The notes beneath the pieces are model-generated. The model saw only the letters and a list, made by a program, of their open reading frames with translations. It ran no database searches and was not told the origin of the DNA. Position numbers and translations under genes: made by a program. A DNA stretch of 64,000 nt from Clavulina sp. PMI_390. Its lineage: Eukaryota > Basidiomycota > Agaricomycetes > Cantharellales > Hydnaceae. The stretch is from contig WIDE01000022.1 of assembly GCA_015039315.1 (NCBI GenBank), positions 1 through 64,000 of the forward strand. Reading direction: 5' to 3'. Positions 45,345 through 57,812 of the stretch are shown here, in pieces. Numbering within the stretch: position 1 is the first letter of the stretch; the number at the start of each line of letters is the position of its first letter.

Positions 45345-47491
45345 ATGCGTCGTTCACGAATACAGCTCGGCATCTGCTTTTTGGCTAGCGCTCTCTTAAA
45401 TGCTGCCTCTTGCCAGTCTCCCGTGTCGCTTGTCCTAGATCGCGCCGGCGAGTCTCGGGCCCAGGAGCAGGTACCGCTCCGGATAGGGACCCCTGATCGC
45501 TCAATAGATGTCCTGCCCTCAAAACAATCCCACGAGTCCTATTTAAATGAACAAGCGAGTCCACTAGAGCGAGATGCATTCTTCATATTCAATGCTGTAC
45601 ACCACCTATTGCGTCAATGGGGCAACACCATAGCTCCCAATGGATTCTCATTTACGAAAGGGACCATCCCAACCGGAACGAACCTCTACCATGCCCGAGG
45701 AGTTCGTTTTTTTCATCTAAATCACTTGGGTGTTCAGTGCTAACTCCACCGGTTTTTGTTTAGAACCCTAATGCACCTCCATCACCAGAATGGCTCGCCT
45801 TCGACCCCGAAATGTCGTACGCAATCATGTCGATGCGCTGCACTACGTTCTTGCAAACATACCGTGTCATCCGCCCTCTGAATATCCTCTACATCGATGG
45901 TAACTCTGCGTCCCTGACGAGCATTGGAACCCTCGACTCGCAAGACATTCTGATGTATGGGTATGTGAAACGGAGAACTGGGATGTTTGATGAGTTCGAG
46001 AGGGCACGAAATCTTTGTGCGCATTTATTTTACTGAAACCTCGATGTCTCTTTGCTGAATCCGTTTATTTAGGTACATGGGGTGCCACTCGTGGTATAGA
46101 CGGGTTTGTGCGCCAAAACTCGGGCTTCGAGCTCATCAAATGCTCGTTTGGGGATGGCTTAACCCTTGTCAAGAATCTAAACGTCACTGGGTGGGCCGAG
46201 AAGTTCCGGGCTCCTGGTTCCACGCCCAGAGGATGCATGGAGACCTGGCCTCCCGATGAACCGAAGGCAGGGTTCGTTGAAATTTCCGGCTTCAACAACA
46301 TCCACCAAGCCCAGTCAATCGACTCTGCAGGTCCTCCGTCTGAGCCCGATGCTGGTGATGAACGACCACCGCCGCCTGATTTCCCCAAGGATGGACCACC
46401 ACGCGGGCCACGTTTCCCAGGCCGTGGCGGCTCAGGTCCTCGCGGCCCTCCATTTGGCTCTAGTTCACCCTTCTCAAACCAGATCAACTTTGAGTGGGCT
46501 CGAGCAGCCACCACCGTGTACAACGGGCCAGGCGAGTTTCGCGTGAAGCTGGATACTGGATCCTTCGTCACCGCATATGGTCGCGAGGGGCTAGGGGATA
46601 GCGTTCTGTCGCCAAATGTGACAAAGCATCGGCTCGTGGATATGACGCAAGAGGCTGTGACGGAGTTGATTCGTGAGATCGATGGTTTCTGGATTACGAA
46701 CCAGGACAGTATGGCGATCTCGGGCATCAACTGGCGCGATATCACTGACCAGATCGTCATTCGCTACGGCGACCGCCTCCCTGAGCTCTTCTCCTCGCTC
46801 TTCGCCGCCTCATTACCCCGGTCCATAGCTGATGCGAATGCCACACTCTCGAATTTTGAGAAGGCACGGATGGTACTGTCGGTATTGCTGGTTCCACACC
46901 AGGATCTCGGTCTAGCGCTCAGCGGCGGCTCTACGACCGAGGAGCATCTCCAAGATTGCGCAGACTTTTGGGTTCCCAATATCGAAATCGACTTGGACAA
47001 CGAGGAGCCGCTCTATCCATCGGAGAAGAAGATCTCAAGAGCGCTACGCACTGTCCAAGCAAGGATTTGTGAAACGCTTATTTCTGTGCATGAAGAGCTC
47101 TCCAGGGTTGCCACTTCTACCTTGGAGTTGCACCAAGCAAGCATCGATGATATCAGGATCGCCGCTGGCATCTCGCGAGACCGAGTCTCGGCTCTCATGA
47201 GCAAGCTACAATGGTCGGGCTGGCAGAGCTGCGATCGTAAATGTGGGCACGATGAAATCTGCTTAATAACGTTATGGCCTATTTCTGGTACGCAAAACAT
47301 ATTCACCCTTCACTCTATCTATTGTGTGCTAAGAGGACACTTTTCGCTTTGACCTACTCCCATGACGGCTACAATTAGGCTGGGACTTTGAGAACCCTCA
47401 GCCTAGGTGCGCGAACGCGACGAATTGGAGGAGTAGTTGGGGCCCACCTAGAGGGCCTCCCAGAGATGTAGAATCGCGGTTGTGGTCGTGA
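45345..47491 (+). CDS. Secreted protein of a conserved fungal family, function unknown
   Basis: Met 45345 is followed by a signal peptide (L-G-I-C-F-L-A-S-A-L-L-N-A-A-S). Exon 1 has A-V-H-H-L-L-R-Q-W-G-N-T-I-A-P-N-G and G-T-N-L-Y-H-A-R. Exon 2, from about 45765, has P-E-W-L-A-F-D-P-E and L-Y-I-D-G-N-S-A, then G-T-L-D-S-Q-D. The long third exon contains a Pro/Gly-rich insert at about 46360-46460 and later W-R-D-I-T-D-Q-I-V-I-R-Y-G-D-R-L and L-Q-W-S-G-W-Q-S-C. A final GT-AG intron leads to W-D-F-E-N-P-Q-P-R-C and a stop at 47489-47491. I recognise these blocks from a widespread fungal secreted family without known activity. The exon 1 to exon 2 junction is unclear: I find no GT donor that keeps frame, which could mean a sequence error or damage. 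Confidence 0.65.
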
Positions 47492-47884
47492 TCTTGGACA
47501 GATGCAAAGATAGCTTTAGATCGGTATATGATAATTTCTCCCATTTCTCCCACTGTAGCCTAGCGGATCGGTGTAGACATAGATGAATTCGAGATTGATG
47601 ACTAGATTCTGTTCCGCTCGCCTTGACCTAATAGCCATGCTCTCGCTAACACCTTTGAGCCCAGCACTACCGAGCCAGCACGAACAACGGCGTCTCAGAG
47701 CAATGTTGGTATAAAGTACCTTCGATTGAGGATGGAGTGTTTGGCCGCTCCTTGTTCACACGAGGCACAGCTTTCCCACAGGAGACCACTCAGGTGAATT
47801 TGTCTATTGCATCCAGAATCTCATGTCGACGGCCTAAGTCACAACCGGCTGCGAGTGATTCAGCTTATCAACGGCAAATAATGA
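47492..47884. other. Intergenic; shares a segment with the region near 50.08 kb
   Basis: A stretch at about 47745-47780 (TTCACACGAGGCACAGCTTT) resembles one at 50085-50115 upstream of the next C gene, so the duplicated unit includes 5' flanking sequence or an unrecognised first exon. Confidence 0.45.
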
Positions 47885-49949
47885 GCCCAGGGAATTCATC
47901 CATGGGGCTCGTCAACTTTTGTGCGTCATTTCTCTAATATCCAACCAGTGCCCGCCTCATTTAGTAACCCTCTCTCAGACGCTAATCCTCATTCTACATA
48001 TCGTATCTCACTAAGAGATTTACCAGAAGATGTCTTGACCGACATCATATTTCAGCTTTCTTCCGCAAATGACATAATATCCATCAGCCATGTATGTGTC
48101 ATTGCAACTAGTAGTTGTAGTATGTCAAAGCGAATTTCTCATAGGCACGAGTTGCACACTTTAGACCTGTTGCAGGCTATATATTCTCACCCAGAATGAT
48201 TCTATCTGGAATCACGCATTTCATCTTAACCACCAAGCTGGTGGGGTGAGACCTCCAGACATTCGCCTTCCGACATTGGCACCAGGGGTGTTACAAGACA
48301 AAGCCACCACTTCAGTGCCTCCCCCACACCGCTGTTCAGTGACCCCCATCGATACTGCGGCCGATCTTCCTGCCTGGAGCCCTAGCTTGTCTCGACGACA
48401 CAAGTTCTGGGATAGTGTTCGTTCTCAAAGTGCTATAAATCAACCGAAAGTCACCATTGAGGCGGTAGCGGACTTGCTGAAAAGTAATATTGGAACGCCT
48501 CGTGACGTTCATGAAATAGGATTTACTGTTGGCGGAGATATATTCTTTATTTGGATGCAGGATCAGCTTCAGCTACTTGATCTTCGTATTTCCCCCATAC
48601 TCCGTTACACGATCACATCCCTCAGCATCCACATGCCCGATTATGGAGTATGCTTAGGTAAATCCCGTCATATCCTACTCCCAATTCATTATCAAGGTCA
48701 GGAAGGAGTACTTTTCGCAAGGAACTGCTTGTGAGTCCACTTCAACAGTCGTGCCCATTGTATGCTTATCAACCCTTGCTGATGTTCCATGGAAAGCCTG
48801 TTGGATTCCATTGAACTGTACTTCCAGCCTATGCCTCCCCTTACGCTTGAGTCTCCAAACAGTCACGCTGATGCATCAGCTGCCTCTCAGCAACAAGTGC
48901 ATCCAATTTACTTGGGCGACTTGCAGGTCACCTCTGGTGCTTCCATCAAACAAGTCAAAGTCTCTGGCCACTTTCTCATAATCGTGGAGCGCCAACCAAG
49001 TATAGGAACCCCGTGGTACCTAATCCGAGTTATCGACTTGACTACGGGACAAAAATACTCTCTACTCAACACTCAGCCTGTAGGTCCTCCAGGCGTGATC
49101 TCCATCTTCTCGCTAAACTGAACTGACATAGCTATGTTTAGCTGCCATATCAGAAGTTCACTGTCGAGGCTGAGATCGTAGAAGGCAGCTATCTGCTTGC
49201 TCATGCTGGTTCTCTGTCTATCAGGTGTTATCCCCTCGGGCTCCTTCGCGATTCGCGCGATGGACATAAGGCTATTTCAACTGGCCCGCACGCGTCTCAA
49301 CCTTTTTACTTGAAAACTCTTCCTAAACAGATCACCCTGACTCCGGAGACAGGCGGATCCCATCTGAAACTATGGTCCTTCCATTTACAGCCATCTGGCA
49401 CGTCTATAATTTTGCCTCGGGAAATTAAAATACCTCCAGCAGATCGAGCATTGGGCGATATTTTGGTCCCGGAACAAAATAATACTAGGTGAGTGTCTAT
49501 TGAAAGTTCTGCCTCGCCTAAACTCAACAGTCTTGTGAAGGGTGCGATCCAGACGTCCTCCTCGGCAATTGGGAATGAACGTATGGGACACGATACAGGG
49601 GTCTACTTGTACTCTCAATCGTATAACGGCATTGGATGACACACCAAGGAGCCCGAATTCAGATCATTTGGCCAAGCCTATACCCTTACTACGACGTGAT
49701 GAGCTGGTCTTGACCATGCCTTCACCTACTGGAGGATCCCCAATCCATAAATCTATAAACCTCCACCCTAGGCGACAAAAGGACATGCTACTGGCCCCTC
49801 GGACTCTAAGACTGATAGCCCTGACCGATTGGGCTGATCAAACAAAGGTTACGTGGGATGAACTTTCCGGACGGCTTGCTATTTGTATTTCAGGAGGCAC
49901 TCAAGGGGTAGCTATCACGCTGTATAGATTTTGCGACCCCCAAACTTGA
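47885..49949 (+). CDS. F-box protein, subfamily C (copy C2); start uncertain
   Basis: The F-box exon ends at 48091 (L-P-E-D-V-L-T-D-I-I-F, I-S-I-S-H). Exons 48165-48730, 48797-49079, 49142-49488 and 49541-49949 follow in frame with phases 0, 2, 0 and then an extra phase 2 intron near the end not seen in subfamily A. Exon 2 has F-T-V-G-G-D-I-F-F-I-W; exon 3 V-K-V-S-G-H-F-L-I-I-V-E-R; the last exon W-D-E-L-S-G-R-L-A-I-C and T-L-Y-R-F. No ATG lies in frame between the upstream stop at 47882 and the F-box, so either a separate first exon carries the start or a non-ATG codon such as the GTG at 47921 is used. The acceptor before the last exon (GTGAAG) is weak. Likely an SCF receptor with a divergent recognition region. 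Confidence 0.72.
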
Positions 49950-50339
49950 TATTGCGACGCGGCGATTTATATTACTAATACAGCAACATGAATTCGAAAG
50001 GATACCCTACGGGTCTCGGCCAGTCTTTCGCAACGAATACCTTGGTTCCAATCGTTCCCCAGCTGCACGGTGGCTGTCCTCTTCACACGGGACACAGCTC
50101 TCCCAGACCTTCCAATTGTCAGAACCGTCTTGCTTCAAGAACCTCGCACTGATCCCATCTCAAATAAGGCAAATTACAACCTATTCGGTGCCCTCATGAG
50201 ACTCCATGAAGCCATGGAAACCATTCCCAAAGCTATCAAAAATCATGAAGTTGCACCGTTCAGACACGCAACTTGATGAACAAGGTTTGTTCATCCAGCT
50301 CGAGGCCCAAATGATGTTTTAATATCCCAGCTTCTTCCC

Positions 50340-52296
50340 CATAGATCCAAATAATCACCCAAATAGTCGATTATCACTAAGTGACTTGCCGGAGGATGTT
50401 CTGGTTGACGTTATTCACCACCTTTCTTCAGTTGACGATATAATATCCATCAGTCACGTAGGTGTCGTGGAGATAATCACGAACCCCACAGCCCAAATTT
50501 AGATACTAACAGAGTGTTGCTTTAGACCTGCAAAAGATTCTACATCATCAGCCAATGTGATTCCATATGGCGACGTGCATTTCATTTGCGACAGATAGCT
50601 GGCGGGTTGCGGCCCCCAGACTTTTGCCCCCCTTCATTGGCTCCAGAAGTATTCCAAGATGACAGAATCGTTCCTTTGCCCGACCCATACCACTGTACAG
50701 TTGCCCCCGTTGACCTCGCATCTGATTCACCCATACGGAAGCCCTGTTTATCACTCCGCGATAGGTTCTGGGACAGCCTTCGCGCACGGAGTGCAATGAA
50801 CCAACCCAAAGCTACCATAGAACCCATCATGGATGTACTGAGGGTCCATCCAGGGACACCTAATGATATCCATCAAATAGCATTTACGGTTGGCGGAGAG
50901 ATCTTTTCTATATGGATGCATGATCGCCTTCAGCTATTTGACATGCGCGTCTCCCCCATACTCTGCTACACCATAGCTTTCCCAAAAAGTCTTCCGCTCC
51001 ATTATGGACGTTGTTCAAGAGGGGGCCGTCATATAGCTCTGCTTATCCGCTACAGAGGTCAGGATGGGGTTCTTTTTTCAGGAAATTGTTTGTGAGTTGT
51101 CTCTTCCGTCGGTTTCCCCCAGCCACGCTTCACAAAGATCCGCCGAAAGCCGTTTAGACCCCCTTAAGCTGTTTTTCCAGCCCACACCAATTCCTCTCAA
51201 TGACCACTCTAGCGAATCTGTTGCGGGCCAATCATCGTACCCAACCCACCTAGGCGACCTTTATATCACCCCGGGTGCAATTATAAATCAGTTCAAAGTA
51301 TCCGGGCACTTTTTCATTATTGTAGAGTGCCAACCAAGAATGGGGGACTCATGGCACCTCATCCGAATTATAGACCTGACTACAGGGCGAAAATATTCGT
51401 TGCGGAATGCTCATCCTGTACGTTCCCTAACGGTGAATTTTCCTTTGACCTAGACTGACTGGGTTCTAGCTACGCTTTGGGGGATTCACTATGGAAGTTG
51501 AAATAGTGGATGATGCCTATCTGCTTGTTCATGCCGGCTCTCTGTCTACCACGTGCTACCCTCTCGAGCACCTTCGGGACTCTGCCGCCGCATCCCAGCC
51601 AGTAGATCCTATCTGGAACGTACCATTGCTGTCGTCCTTAATGGATCTCCCAAAGCAGCTATCAATGAATGGCGAGACAGACAGGCCCCATTTAAACCTC
51701 TGGGCCTTTCCAGTTCAAGCATCTGGCGCATCTATAATTGTGGCTCATAAGATACACATATCTCAAGAAGACCAAGACCTGAACCATATCGTGATCCCGG
51801 ACTCAAATGCTCCGAGGTCCGTGTTTGTTGAAAGCTTGTAGTCTCCTCTATTCGCTCACCTACTCTCCTGTCATAAAGCCGGCAAGGTAAAAAGCTCGCT
51901 CGGCAAGTAGAAATGCATGTGTGGGGTGCAATACAAGGGTCAGATCGTATTCTCACCCGCATCACACCATATTCTCCACGATGGAGGAGTTCAAGATCTT
52001 CACGATCTGACGCTTCGTTGGCGTCTTTGCCCTTGTGACAGTGCGAAGAGCTACTATTGACAAGGATCTCACGGTCTAGCGGCCTCCCAGTCCATGCGGC
52101 TATAGAAGTGCGTCCTAGATCACAGGACGACAAGAGAACGGGTGTTAGAGCTCTGACAATTATGGGCTCGACTCATTGGGTTGATCAGGTACAGTTTGCT
52201 TGGGATGAGCTTTCTGGACGGCTTGCTGTTTGTGCTTGCGACTCCTCTGAAGGTGTAGTAATCACGATGTATAGATTTTGCGCACCAGGAATGTAA
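50340..52296 (+). pseudogene. F-box subfamily C copy C3 with an in-frame stop
   Basis: F-box exon ends at 50457 (L-P-E-D-V-L-V-D-V-I-H, I-S-I-S-H), exon 2 is 50526-51091 (566 bases, the same length as in C2), exon 3 is 51150-51417 and exon 4 starts at 51470. In the last exon the frame reads I-Q-G-S-D-R-I-L-T-R-I-T, then meets TGA at 52036-52038. The same frame continues at once with C-E-E-L-L-L-T, matching R-D-E-L-V-L-T of C2, and on to W-D-E-L-S-G-R-L-A-V-C and M-Y-R-F. So one nonsense codon separates the last 85 codons. Like C2, it lacks an in-frame ATG upstream of the F-box. It may still make a shortened protein. Confidence 0.68.
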
Positions 52297-52405
52297 CGTG
52301 AATGATGAAGCGATGACCATATGGATTCATTATGGCGCTCCCAACATGTGATATACAGAAGATGTGAGAAAAATCCGGGTACAAAATCGAGGATGGCTGC
52401 TACGA

Positions 52406-53537
52406 TCATTCGAATGACTGCCTGAGTGCTATGATACGATTGACTGCAGCGGCTGCATCTGTGGTATTGAGTTGTCCATTGGTCAACGCTTCCACCAACG
52501 CCGCCAACACTTGCTCTCCTTCGGTGACATCTTGTGCAGAAGCGAGCACCAAATCAATGCCCGCCCGCGCCGCAAGCACGGCTCTTTGGCCATATGTTCC
52601 ATATGGGGAAAGTGCACCAGCCTCAATGGCGTCTGAGATCGTCACGCCCTTGAATCCCAGGCGTCCGCGCAGTTCGGACTGGAGCCAATATGTGCTCAAC
52701 CCAGAAGGCATGCTGTCCACTTGAGTGTACACGGCCCAGCTCGGCATTACGAGTTTGACGCCATCTGCTATTGCCGTTGGGTAAGGCACTTCGTCGATGG
52801 TAGAGAGTACCGAACGGCTCATCGTCAAATTGACGACGCCCGCGTCGGTGTTTTGGGTATGCAGCGCGGCTCCAAGCCCTGGGAAGTGCTTTGCAGTGGC
52901 GGCTACACCTGTGGCCTGTTGTGCTTTGATGAACGCGCTAGTGCAATTCGTCACGAGGCCAGCTGTCATGCCGAAGGAACGTTCGTAATAGTCGAGGAAG
53001 TCCCCAGAAGAACGATACACGCCCAAGATGGGCGCCAAGTTCACATTCAGCCCATACGAGAGCATATTCGTGCCTGCGCCTTGCCCAGCTGAGGTCGCTG
53101 CCTGCGTTGGGTTGGTGGATGCCCCAATTTGTTTTGCGGAAAGCGTAGGAGCACCTGAGAGGCGGCGAACTTCTCCGCCCTCTTGATCAGTCATGAGTAG
53201 GAGGGGAAGCCCGGTCGGGCTCTTGGCATTGGCAGCTTTGAGCTGGGTGACGACGGCGGAAAAGTTACTTCCGACGTTTCCACCAAAGAAGATGACGCCA
53301 GCGGCGGTGCCGTTGGCAATATGATCAAGCAGTGATTGGGGAGGATTCTTTGGGAGGGTCAGGTTAGTCGCAGAGGAGAGGCCAAGAGAAGAGGCGACAA
53401 CGCACCAAGCCACTATACGAGAAGATCACTCTCATCCCAGCCTGCTGCTCTGTTGTGAGGCTCAAGGCATGAGCTTGTACAGCGAGTAGAAGAGTTGCAA
53501 ACGCGGTCACCGCCCAGGGAGCTGAGATCACAGCCAT
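52406..53537 (-). CDS. Secreted glycoside hydrolase family 3 protein (NagZ-like)
   Basis: Exons 53537-53406 and 53346-52406 with a GT-AG intron encode about 357 residues; the splice G-L-N-P-P-Q keeps the frame. The N-terminus (A-V-T-A-F-A-T-L-L-L-A-V-Q-A-H-A) is a signal peptide. Family 3 landmarks are in order: G-V-I-F-F-G-G-N, L-M-T-D-Q-E-G-G-E-V-R-R, A-K-H-F-P-G-L-G and I-S-D-A-I-E-A-G-A-L. The Asp of I-S-D fits the catalytic nucleophile, and K-H-F-P-G is typical of beta-N-acetylhexosaminidases of the NagZ type. It is a single-domain GH3, shorter than fungal beta-glucosidases. Likely acts outside the cell on N-acetylglucosamine-containing glycans (chitin fragments or bacterial wall); the substrate is inferred. 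A TATATAA box lies about 40 bases upstream of the start. Confidence 0.85.
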
Positions 53538-54889
53538 AGTGTCCTCTCTTTACTCCAGTCCAGGAATCGTAGCCCTCTTATATAGAAGATCGTTGTGCGC
53601 CGCCGAGGCTGCTGAGTCAACATGACATCGAGGCGCTGTCTGGAACTCATGCACGAGCATGTGGACACTCTATAGTAGAATAGCTTTACCCCAACGTTAG
53701 GATCCTCTGATGCACATGGTGAGTCGAGAAAGCGAGAGTAGAGAGATCAAAATGAGTGATGAGTGCGGTCCTCGTGACGTTGATCGCTTGCAGAGGACAT
53801 TTGGTGGAGCATCTCATTGCTTGCTTGCTTGCTTGCTTGCTCGGATCTCAACATTTCACATCTACTCATGAGTTAAGCTACGAAGCACGAAGCATCGCCT
53901 CTCAACTCATAAACGCAAGTAAGAACACCCAGCCGCTGGATAAGTGACCCTGGCGGCTGGGCGGGGAGTGAGATGCCACGTGAGCGTGTCTCACGTCAAT
54001 CTTTTGTGCTCTCGATATTCATATCTCGTAAGAAAGAGACTTTGGCCCCATCACGGCGGTCACCGACAAAAAATAGATCGACGCTCGGGTTGCCATCACG
54101 TGAGGGATCATCATTGTCTTGGCGCAGCGAGGATGAGTCAAGGCTGTTGACGCATCTGCAACAAACGCGTGGATGGTGTTCAACATCACAGTGGAGCGAC
54201 GCGTCGACAGTGATCAAAGAACTGTCGGGCCGGCCGGTTTCTCCGCGCTCTTTCTTATCATTCCTTGAGGCCTGAGACGAGCAGCAGTGGGCGCTTGCCT
54301 GCTCAGCGAAAAGACCTAATGAAGTGTGAAGTCACATATTGACGGCGGCCGGGACAGGATCTGCGATTAGCTTCCTCTCCCTCGTCCAATAGGGATGTTG
54401 TATTTTTCTGATGCCGCCAGCACGTCCGTTACGTGAACCTCCAGGGTGTGCAGGGTTTCCAAGTGGAGAGAATTGATTTGACGCGCAACGATAGTCACCA
54501 CATTGACTCATCACGGTACGTTGCCGACGCTCACGTGTTGTTTCCGGTTTTCGTCACGTAAAGTCCGGAATGGCAGGAAACCAGAAAAATATGGAAAAAC
54601 TCCAGCGATTGCACAAAACGGTAAAAAAATATCGCCAGGAGTGTTTCTGCGTCAATTCCGGTGTAAAAATCTCCCTTGAAGGTGCTCAAAATTGCCAGAT
54701 GCAGTGAGTTGCGGAACCCACTGCTCCGGTTCGAGGACGCGTTCCTGGTTCGTCACGGCGAGTCAATTCTCTTCTCCTTGCCGTGCCATCCATATACGCA
54801 AGCAGGGGCCTGCCGCTTGCTGCGTCTTTATAAAGACCCGCAAGACCGCCAAGGGCTTCTGCATACTCGTCCCCATCTGCAGTACACCA
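53538..54889. promoter_or_regulatory. Divergent promoter region between the GH3 and MFS genes
   Basis: About 1.35 kb separating two genes that diverge. Three CACGTG motifs are present (53977-53982, 54097-54102, 54532-54537), and related CACGT sites occur nearby. A TATAAA at 54829-54834 sits 56 bases upstream of the MFS start. CACGTG is the core bound by basic helix-loop-helix factors, so co-regulation is possible but not shown. No gene is supported inside. Confidence 0.45.
53817..53840. repeat. TTGC tetranucleotide microsatellite (six units)
   Basis: Six perfect head-to-tail copies of TTGC. Confidence 0.9.
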
Positions 54890-57812
54890 ATGTCTGTCAA
54901 CGAGAAGAACGACCACGCCAATGCCGACAAGGCATCCACTAGCGGGTCCTTGACACCCACCCCAACTGCTGTCGAGAAGTCAACAGGGCCAAAGCATCAG
55001 GAGCCAATTCAGGTACTAGGGTCCCTTGGTCCGATGAAATGACAACACGCTCTGACGTCTTGCCTGTCCCCGATAGATGTCGCGAACTCGCTTCGTGCTC
55101 ATTTTCCTCTCTGTTATGCTCAACGTGTTCTTGTTTGCAGTGAGTCATTCATCATCTCTTCCGTATACTAGCCCGCACATCGCTAATATCTATCCTCCCC
55201 TCCTCTATTACAGCTTGACCAACTGATCGTTGGTACGTTCAGTTTTGCCAAACTCTCCGTCCTAGATTTCCTTACCTTCCCAATCACTCCAGCAACCGCC
55301 ATCCCTAAAATCACAACTCAATTCCACTCGTTAACTCAGATCAGTTGGATCGCCAACGGATTTTTGTGCGTAACCCGTTCCTGTTCTTCGGTATCTCCGA
55401 TCCCGCCCGCGCTGAACATATGTCATTTCTAGCCTCACTCTTTTAGCATTCAATCTCGCATTTGCGCAATGGACTACGATCTTCCCTGCAAAGCACGTTT
55501 GCTTGTTCGCCATCACCGTATTCGAGGTAAGTCCCAGATCCAAATATTCGAATCTATATGTTGAGTCGGAGCTGATTTGCCCTTTTGCCCGCAACAGGTC
55601 GGCTCCCTCCTGTGCGGCGTGGCACCCAACATGCCGGTCCTTATTCTAGGCCGAGCCATCGCCGGTATTGGTGGCGCAGGTATCTTCAACAGTGGACTGA
55701 TGATTATCACTGAGGTGAGGCAAAATTTCTCTCATGCACCGTTGCGGAGGATCATCATGCTAATCTCATGGGCCAACAAAGATGACCACCATGGCCGAAC
55801 GTGCGCGGCTAATGGGCTTCTTCGGAGTTGTGTAAGCCCGACAATTTGGCTCTATTTTATTGCTTATTCTGAATGCGTCCTCCTGCGCAGCTTCGCAGTC
55901 GCATCTGTCACTGGACCACTGATTGGTGGTGCTCTCACCGATCACATTTCTTGGTGAGCCGCTATCTTTCACTTCAGCTCGTGACGCAGAAGTGCTGACT
56001 ATGCTTCCTTGCCTTTCAGGCGATGGTACGCTGTTTCGGGATCGAGAGTTGAGAGCTGGAGACTTACTGACAGATATGACACAGGTGTTTCTACATCAAC
56101 CTCCCCATTGGCGGTATCGCCTGGGGCCTCATCATGCTCTTGGTTCCCGCTCGTGCGCCTTTTGGTCGCGCGGACACGTACCAAGGTTATGGACGTCACA
56201 TGCTAAAGCAAGTAATGAACTGCGATTGGGTTGGCCTCGCCATCGTGCTTTCGTGGGGAACCGTTTCCATTTTGGTCATGCAGGAGGGTGTATGTGACTT
56301 TGTCGATGCTTTCGCCCACTCCGGTGCTGACCAAGTCATAATCTGATCATAGGGAGTCACTAAGAGCTGGAAAAACGCATCCATTATTGTGATGTGGATC
56401 TTCATTCCTATTCTTACTGTGGTGTTCATCGCCTGGGAGTACTATGCGGGCGCCAAGGCTATGATGCCCATCCTTCTCTTCAAGCGAAAGGTCGTCGTGT
56501 ATGTATTCTCTTCTGATGGACTGTTTGAGAATGGTGCTAATATGCGACCAACAGCTGCGCCGCCATTATTGCCTTTGCCACTCAGGGTCCTTTCATGTTC
56601 CTCGTCCAGTATCTCGCGGAAGGCTACCAGGCTCTCTATCAGTACGTTTTGTTGTCCTTATCTTCGATACTCTCAGATTTGCTGATATATACTCATCTTC
56701 ACACAATAGCACTTCGGCTACCCGATCAGGCATTTTGCTCCTTCCGCTCATCATCGTTAACGTCGCAGTCCTCATCGCTGCTGGCCGAATTGTAGCGGCC
56801 ACTGGACGGTACGCTGCTTCACTATGAACTCTGTCCGTTTCATCCGTCTGACGGACTTCCCTCGCTTATAGCCCCTGGCCGCTCATGCTTGCTGGTCCCG
56901 CGATCATGTGCATCGGCAGCGGTCTATTGTACTCGGTCAAGGTGTCCGACACCAAGAGCTCTCCAATGGGCTACTCCGCCCTCGTCGGGTTTGGCTGTGG
57001 ACTGGTGTTGCAGAATGTCATTGTGCGTAGCTCTCGGCTCCCGCTTTCTGCTACAATTTGTTCTAACTGTCCTGGCTAACCAATATTCTGTTGCATCATA
57101 GATTCTTGCACAGTACGAGTTCAGCAAGGAGCCTCAATATGTTGCTATCGGAACCGGTGCTATCACCTTGTGAGTTGTGCCATTACCCATTTCCGCTGTG
57201 GTTCGAGCATGATACTGATAACCCTCATCTAGCTTTGGCTTCGTTGGTCGTCTCTATGGCATTGGCCTCTCTGGGTCTGTCTTTGAGAACATGATCCCAG
57301 TCAACATCGCCAAGTATGCGCCCAACCTGTCAGAGGACCTCACCACTCAAGTCCGCGACAATGCGTTGGCAGTGTGGACAAGCGTTCCCGATGTAAGTCG
57401 GACAGTTCTGTCGGTTTGTTACAATGTAAATTTAACGTGAATACTTGATATTAGGATCTGCGCCCTGGAGTTTTGCAAGCCTACACAAAGACGCTCGGAT
57501 CGTGAGCCTCCTTCATCTCTCTCATGACTGAATTCATGTCACTGATCGCTGTCATTCCACCTTTCTAGTGTATACCTCATCGGTGTCCCCATGACCGCCA
57601 TAGGCTTCTTCGCAGCACTGGCCCTTGGGAACATCAAGATGGACATGAAGCTCGCTCACGGTGGTGGAGCCAAACCCGCTCCCGCTGGTGACGTCGAGGC
57701 TGCTGCACCAGCCGTTGATGCCGAAGCCCTCGAAATCCCGTCGGAAGGAGCTGTGGCAGAGGCGCAAGTGCTGGAGCAGGAGGCGATGGAGAGGAAGGAG
57801 CGGGCCGAGTAG
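54890..57812 (+). CDS. MFS multidrug-type transporter (DHA family)
   Basis: Starts at Met 54890 (M-S-V-N-E-K-N-D-H-A) after a TATAAA at 54829. Exon 1 is 54890-55012, exon 2 55077-55139 holds the first membrane segment (F-V-L-I-F-L-S-V-M-L-N-V-F-L-F-A), and many short exons follow. Drug:H+ antiporter signatures are visible: L-D-Q-L-I-V joined across an intron to A-T-A-I-P-K-I-T; G-R-A-I-A-G-I-G-G-A-G; V-T-G-P-L-I-G-G-A-L-T-D and W-R-W-C-F-Y-I-N-L-P-I-G-G. The C-terminus after the last membrane segment is an Ala/Glu-rich cytosolic tail ending R-K-E-R-A-E. The pattern fits the 14-segment DHA2-type pumps that export toxins, drugs or secondary metabolites. Exon boundaries in the middle are approximate. 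The first 40 residues are polar and probably cytosolic. Confidence 0.85.

Noticed and set aside
46065..46760. Long minus-strand open frame
   Set aside because: Antisense shadow of exon 3 of the secreted protein; the plus strand has the conserved blocks.
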